Shown: positions 60,473 to 64,000 of the stretch, in pieces
Position numbering within the stretch: position 1 is the stretch's first letter
Layout of the letters: each line of letters begins with the position of its first letter
Origin: Candidatus Zixiibacteriota bacterium
GTDB taxonomy: Bacteria; Zixibacteria; MSB-5A5; GN15; FEB-12
NCBI GenBank assembly: GCA_034003725.1
Contig: JAVEYB010000004.1
Span: forward strand, 62,001-126,000
Reading direction: 5' to 3'
DNA length: 64,000 nt
Position numbers and translations under genes: made by a program
The notes under the pieces: model-generated
The model's input: only the letters and a program-made list of their open reading frames with translations
The model's database searches: none
Told to the model about the DNA's origin: nothing

Positions 60473-62497
60473 GTGACCAAACAGCCGGTCTGGGCCCTGG
60501 CCGCCGTCTCCTTTTTCCTGTTGATAGTCGTGCAAACGGCAGCGGGGCAATCCTATACGCGCTCAGTAACACCTTTCCCGGTCACTCGCGAAGGCGAGCC
60601 GGTGGCACTCCCGTTTCTCGGTGGCATCAACGAGGCCAAACCGTCGCTTGTAGACTTTGACGGGGACGACCGGCTCGATCTGCTGATCGGCGAGCGATCC
60701 GGCAAAATCCTCTATCTCCGAAACACGGCTCCGTCCGGCGAACCGGCGTTTGAGGTTATCTCCAACCGACTGGGCGGCGTCGATGTGGGCAGCTGGTTTG
60801 CAGCCGTCGATATTGACGCAGACGGCGATATGGATCTATTCTGCGACAACCGAAACGGGGGCGTCGAGTTTCACCGCAATGACCAGCCCGGTCTCTCCCC
60901 TGACTTCGTCTTGGTCGATTCTTCGTATGATGGATTGATGACGGGGGTCAACAACACGCCGGTCCTCTTCGACATCGACAGCGACGGAGACCTCGACTTC
61001 TTCCTGGGAGGGGTAACCGGCACTCTTGCGTTCTATCGCAATGACGGCGACAGTACCACACCGTCATTCACATTTATCACCGACAGCTATGATAGTATCG
61101 CAGCATTTCCGGGTGGTGGCGCGAAGCGCACCGCGGACCAGAGACACGGCTTTTCGTGCATTCACTTCGCCGATATCAACGACGACGGCGACGGCGATCT
61201 GTTCTGGGGAGATATCAATAATGTCAATCTTTACCTGTTCGCGAATCTGGGCACCCCGAACGTTTCCGATCTCACGTATGAAACCGATACGTTCTTGCCG
61301 GGTAATACTGTCGGGTTCAATCATGCGACGACCGCCGATATCGACGGCGACGGCGACCTGGATTTGCTGATCGGCGTGGGCAACGGTTCGGCGCTCGACA
61401 ACCTGAGACTATATCGCAATAACGGGAGCGCCTCATCCGCATCCTATGTCCTCGAGAATCTGAACTTCGTCGACAACATAGACGTCGGAAGCAACGCTTT
61501 TCCTGCAATCGGCGATATTGACGCGGACGGTGACCTGGACATGATAATCGGGCGTTTCGATGGCCGGCTGACTTTGTATGAAAACACCGGTACGCCGCTT
61601 CGCCCGGTTCTGAGTCATCGGACAGACTTCTTCGCCTCCATCGATGTCGGGACGTTTGCAGCGCCGGTGCTTGTCGATTGGGATTCGGACGGCCGCCTTG
61701 ACCTGCTGATCGGCACCGGCGGAGGTCGAATCGAATACTGGCGCAATATCGGAACCGCCGATTCGATCCAGCTCGTACAGGAATCAAATCAACTGGCCGG
61801 CATTCAGGTCGACCAGTATGCGACTCCCCGGAGCGGTGATCTCAACGGTGATGGGCTGACTGACCTGGTCGTAGGAGAATGGGATTTCAACAGCAGGGCG
61901 AATATACGCCTCTACCAAAACACGGGGGCGGAAGGCAACCCGTCGTTGTCACTGGTGACAGCAGCTTTGCTGCCGGTCATCACGCCGCGCGATTATGCCT
62001 CGGCGCAGATATATGACGGGGACGGCGACGGGCGACCGGACGTAATTGCCGGCACTGCCGCGCTGGGTCTAACGCTGTGGCGCAATGCCGCCGCTCCCGG
62101 ACAAATGCCCGACTCGCTCACACTCATTCCGCAAAGCGCGGTCATCCCGGGCACCGATGACGGGTTGTTTCCGGCCGTCGTCTTTGCCGATTTCGACGGT
62201 GACGGCGATGATGACGCTGTCGTGGGCGAAGGCAACGGAGGATTGAATTACTGGAGCCGCGATGGTTCGTGTTGCTCCGGCACCGCAGGCAATGTCGACG
62301 CCGATTCCTCCGGCGCCGTGGAGATCGCCGATATCGTGCGGCTAGTCGATTGGCTTTTCCTCGGCGGTTCCGATCTGAGCTGCCTCCCGGCGGCCAATGT
62401 CGACGGCGACGCGATGGGTGTGGTCGATCTGCGTGATGCGATCTACCTCATCAATGCTGTCATTCTCGGCGGCCCGCCGCCTGCCCCCTGCAATTGA
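60473..62497 (+). CDS. Secreted FG-GAP/VCBS-repeat protein with C-terminal dockerin-like domain
   Basis: A 674-residue exported protein. GTG at 60473 starts a good signal peptide (KQPVWALAAVSFFLLIVVQTAAGQ) behind GAGGACAC; an upstream ATG would put 60 basic residues before it. The body has about eight FG-GAP/VCBS-type repeats, each with a calcium-binding-like DxDxDGxxD motif (for example DFDGDDRLDLLIG, DIDADGDMDL), likely forming a beta-propeller. The last 70 residues have two dockerin-type repeats (GNVDADSSGAVEIADIVRLV and NVDGDAMGVVDLRDAIYLI). Binding partner and substrate are unknown. Confidence 0.88.
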   Translation: MTKQPVWALAAVSFFLLIVVQTAAGQSYTRSVTPFPVTREGEPVALPFLGGINEAKPSLVDFDGDDRLDLLIGERSGKILYLRNTAPSGEPAFEVISNRLGGVDVGSWFAAVDIDADGDMDLFCDNRNGGVEFHRNDQPGLSPDFVLVDSSYDGLMTGVNNTPVLFDIDSDGDLDFFLGGVTGTLAFYRNDGDSTTPSFTFITDSYDSIAAFPGGGAKRTADQRHGFSCIHFADINDDGDGDLFWGDINNVNLYLFANLGTPNVSDLTYETDTFLPGNTVGFNHATTADIDGDGDLDLLIGVGNGSALDNLRLYRNNGSASSASYVLENLNFVDNIDVGSNAFPAIGDIDADGDLDMIIGRFDGRLTLYENTGTPLRPVLSHRTDFFASIDVGTFAAPVLVDWDSDGRLDLLIGTGGGRIEYWRNIGTADSIQLVQESNQLAGIQVDQYATPRSGDLNGDGLTDLVVGEWDFNSRANIRLYQNTGAEGNPSLSLVTAALLPVITPRDYASAQIYDGDGDGRPDVIAGTAALGLTLWRNAAAPGQMPDSLTLIPQSAVIPGTDDGLFPAVVFADFDGDGDDDAVVGEGNGGLNYWSRDGSCCSGTAGNVDADSSGAVEIADIVRLVDWLFLGGSDLSCLPAANVDGDAMGVVDLRDAIYLINAVILGGPPPAPCN

Positions 62498-62519
62498 CGC
62501 GGGCGGCGATCGAACTCCC

Positions 62520-63626
62520 TCAGTGATGGCCGCCCTGATGGTGCAGGATGCTGAACCCGAACGGCTCGGACCCCGCCGCGACCGAATCGATCACCTGATA
62601 ACTCTGCCCGTCGATGACGTATAGCGTTCCGTCGTCCGGACGAAAGCCGGTAGTGGAGACATACACACGGTCACCGGACTGATCGGCCATAACCATAAAC
62701 GGGCGTGCAGTCCCCAGGGGAATGGTCTGGACGACACTCGCTGTCGACAGACGCACCACCCAGACGCGGTTGTCCGTAAATCCGGTCACATAGACGATGT
62801 CGTTATCGGGGGCGACGTGCATCATCGTGGGCCCGGCCATAGCTGAAGACGTCTGGTCGGCGGTGGGAATGACGATGGAATCAACAAGCTGACGAGTAAG
62901 AAGGTCGATCACACGGATCTGATCGACTCCTTTGCGACATGCTACGATCGCCAACTCAGAGGCATTATCGACACGAACGCCGTAAGGGCCGTAGCCAGCC
63001 GGCGGCGTACCGAAACCGGTGGATGCATCCTGAACCAGCAGCGGCGTAGTGGACCCGGAGTCAAGATTCACGATGGTGATGTCATCGCTGTTGAAACCCA
63101 CGGAGACGAAGAATTCGCCGCTGGAGGCGAAATGCAGGTCGTGCGTCTGATAGCCGGCCTGCAGGGACGAATCGAGATACGCGAAGTTGTTGCCGGACGC
63201 AGCATAACGATGGATACGCCCTTTGGTATCGGAGAAATCGCACACGTACACGGTGTCGTCATTCGGGCTGATGGCCAGTGCGGTTGGAAACACCGTCCCC
63301 GGCACCGTTACCAGCTGCAGCAGTGAGTCGTCGGCGGTACGGTACTTTGCAATCTGACCGCCCACTTGTCGACCGATCACGTAGTAGCAGGAATGGTCGC
63401 GCGAGAACTCGATGAAGTGCGGTTCGACGACCGGAGTCGAAAGAGAGTCTATCCGCACCAGCGTCTGTGCGTTGTACTTGTAGATTGTCTGGTCGGCCTG
63501 GTTGAGGACATACAGGATATCGAACGCCGCCGGTTCCGGACTGACCGGGTTGTCATCACTGCAGGCAAACCACAATACGCTCGCCGCAGCAACGCCAAGC
63601 AGCGTACGGACTGCGAACTTTCTCAT
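62520..63626 (-). CDS. Beta-propeller (YncE-like) lipoprotein
   Basis: A 368-residue exported protein. The N terminus is a lipoprotein signal (RKFAVRTLLGVAAASVLWFAC with the cysteine of LWFAC as acyl site). The rest has repeats of the YncE/NHL-type seven-bladed propeller, such as LYVLNQADQTIYKYNAQTL, ISPNDDTVYVCDFSD and DNDIVYVTGFTDNRVWVV. ATG at 63626 follows GGAG at 5 bases. It is convergent with the FG-GAP gene. The function is unknown. Confidence 0.87.
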   Translation of the reverse strand: MRKFAVRTLLGVAAASVLWFACSDDNPVSPEPAAFDILYVLNQADQTIYKYNAQTLVRIDSLSTPVVEPHFIEFSRDHSCYYVIGRQVGGQIAKYRTADDSLLQLVTVPGTVFPTALAISPNDDTVYVCDFSDTKGRIHRYAASGNNFAYLDSSLQAGYQTHDLHFASSGEFFVSVGFNSDDITIVNLDSGSTTPLLVQDASTGFGTPPAGYGPYGVRVDNASELAIVACRKGVDQIRVIDLLTRQLVDSIVIPTADQTSSAMAGPTMMHVAPDNDIVYVTGFTDNRVWVVRLSTASVVQTIPLGTARPFMVMADQSGDRVYVSTTGFRPDDGTLYVIDGQSYQVIDSVAAGSEPFGFSILHHQGGHH

Positions 63627-63757
63627 AGTGTCTCCGCAATAGGTGTAGTCATTCGACGACAATGACGGGCGGCCGGCGCGACCGGCGCGGCACGGTGATC
63701 ATCATCCACATGTGCTAACCGCGAGGTTATCTTTACGTCGGCGAAGGCGGCGACTCG

Positions 63758-64000
63758 CTACTGGCACGCGGCCGGCCCGGCTCCTCCGAGAAACAAGAAA
63801 TTAACCAGGGCGATCAGATCGGAGAGGTCGATTGCGCCGCCGGCGTCACCATTCACATTGGCCGCCTGTTCGCATGCAGGGTCCGGACCTCCGAGAAACA
63901 GATAGTTCACCAAATAAATGAGGTCCGAGAGATCGACCGCCCCGCCGGCATCCTGGTTCACATTGCCGGCCGTCCCCGCGCAGCACGGCGGCGCTCCAAG
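63758..64000 (-). CDS. Dockerin-domain protein, C-terminal part (cut by window end)
   Basis: The frame is open to the right-hand edge, and 80 residues are visible. It begins with a Cys-Cys segment (APPCCAGTAGNVNQDAGG) and then has two dockerin-type calcium-binding repeats: VNQDAGGAVDLSDLIYLVNYL and NVNGDAGGAIDLSDLIALVNFL. The same arrangement ends the FG-GAP protein. The N-terminal domains lie outside the window, so the function cannot be told. Confidence 0.85.
   Translation of the reverse strand, partial: LGAPPCCAGTAGNVNQDAGGAVDLSDLIYLVNYLFLGGPDPACEQAANVNGDAGGAIDLSDLIALVNFLFLGGAGPAACQ

Noticed and set aside
1-64000. CRISPR arrays, tRNA or rRNA genes, insertion sequences
   Set aside because: No regular direct-repeat series, cloverleaf, rRNA core sequence or transposase was seen on either strand.

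Overview
The window reads as a piece of chromosome (coding on both strands, few gaps) from an uncultured sulfate-reducing bacterium. It holds nearly the whole dissimilatory sulfate-reduction gene set: sat, aprBA, qmoABC, dsrAB, dsrD, dsrN, a dsrL-type gene, dsrC and dsrMKJOP, followed directly by sirohaem-synthesis genes. The right end carries FG-GAP/dockerin-type secreted proteins of the kind common in candidate phyla such as Zixibacteria. That placement is inference from gene content. No rRNA, tRNA, insertion sequence or CRISPR array was recognised.

Left part (1-23000): thioredoxin; a double-module CoA-dehydratase activase; an IscR-like Rrf2 regulator heading a suf operon (sufC-B-D, a Rieske protein, sufS, sufU, a DUF59 protein); a MacAB/Lol-like efflux operon; a TauE/SafE permease; a cytidylate-kinase-like/BON membrane fusion; a ZIP metal transporter overlapping a HEAT-like protein; a broken kinase-like fragment; and two cysteine-rich small proteins.

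Sulfate-reduction part (23000-52300): sat-aprB-aprA run leftwards and qmoC runs rightwards from a shared 0.7-kb intergenic region. A porphyrin/sirohaem block follows (hemA, precorrin-2 dehydrogenase, hemC, cobA-hemD, hemB), with a rhodanese-fused CoA-disulfide-reductase-like flavoprotein upstream of it. Then come dsrMKJOP with an RsbRD-type gene at its head, dsrC, the dsrL-type gene, dsrN, dsrD, dsrB and dsrA, all leftward, and finally qmoAB, also leftward. Sat and AprBA convert sulfate to sulfite, QmoABC links AprBA to the quinone pool, DsrAB (sirohaem) with DsrC reduces sulfite, and DsrMKJOP links DsrC trisulfide to the membrane. The Suf and sirohaem genes supply the cofactors.

Right part (52300-64000): a peptidoglycan-binding/CHAP protein, a very large PEP/pyruvate-binding protein with a nucleotidyltransferase tail, glutamate dehydrogenase, a FabL-like enoyl reductase, a tetrahaem cytochrome, an FG-GAP/dockerin protein, a beta-propeller lipoprotein and a truncated dockerin protein.

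The most interesting signal is regulatory. An 18-bp element of the form TTGTGA-N6-TAACAA recurs in front of sat, qmoC, dsrA, qmoA and gdhA. At the sulfate genes one copy sits 6-8 bp upstream of a recognisable TTGACx-N17 promoter, and at three of the four a second copy lies about 110-130 bp away inside the leader. This suggests one redox-responsive regulator (Rex-like or HcpR/CRP-FNR-like) for the dispersed sulfate-reduction operons.
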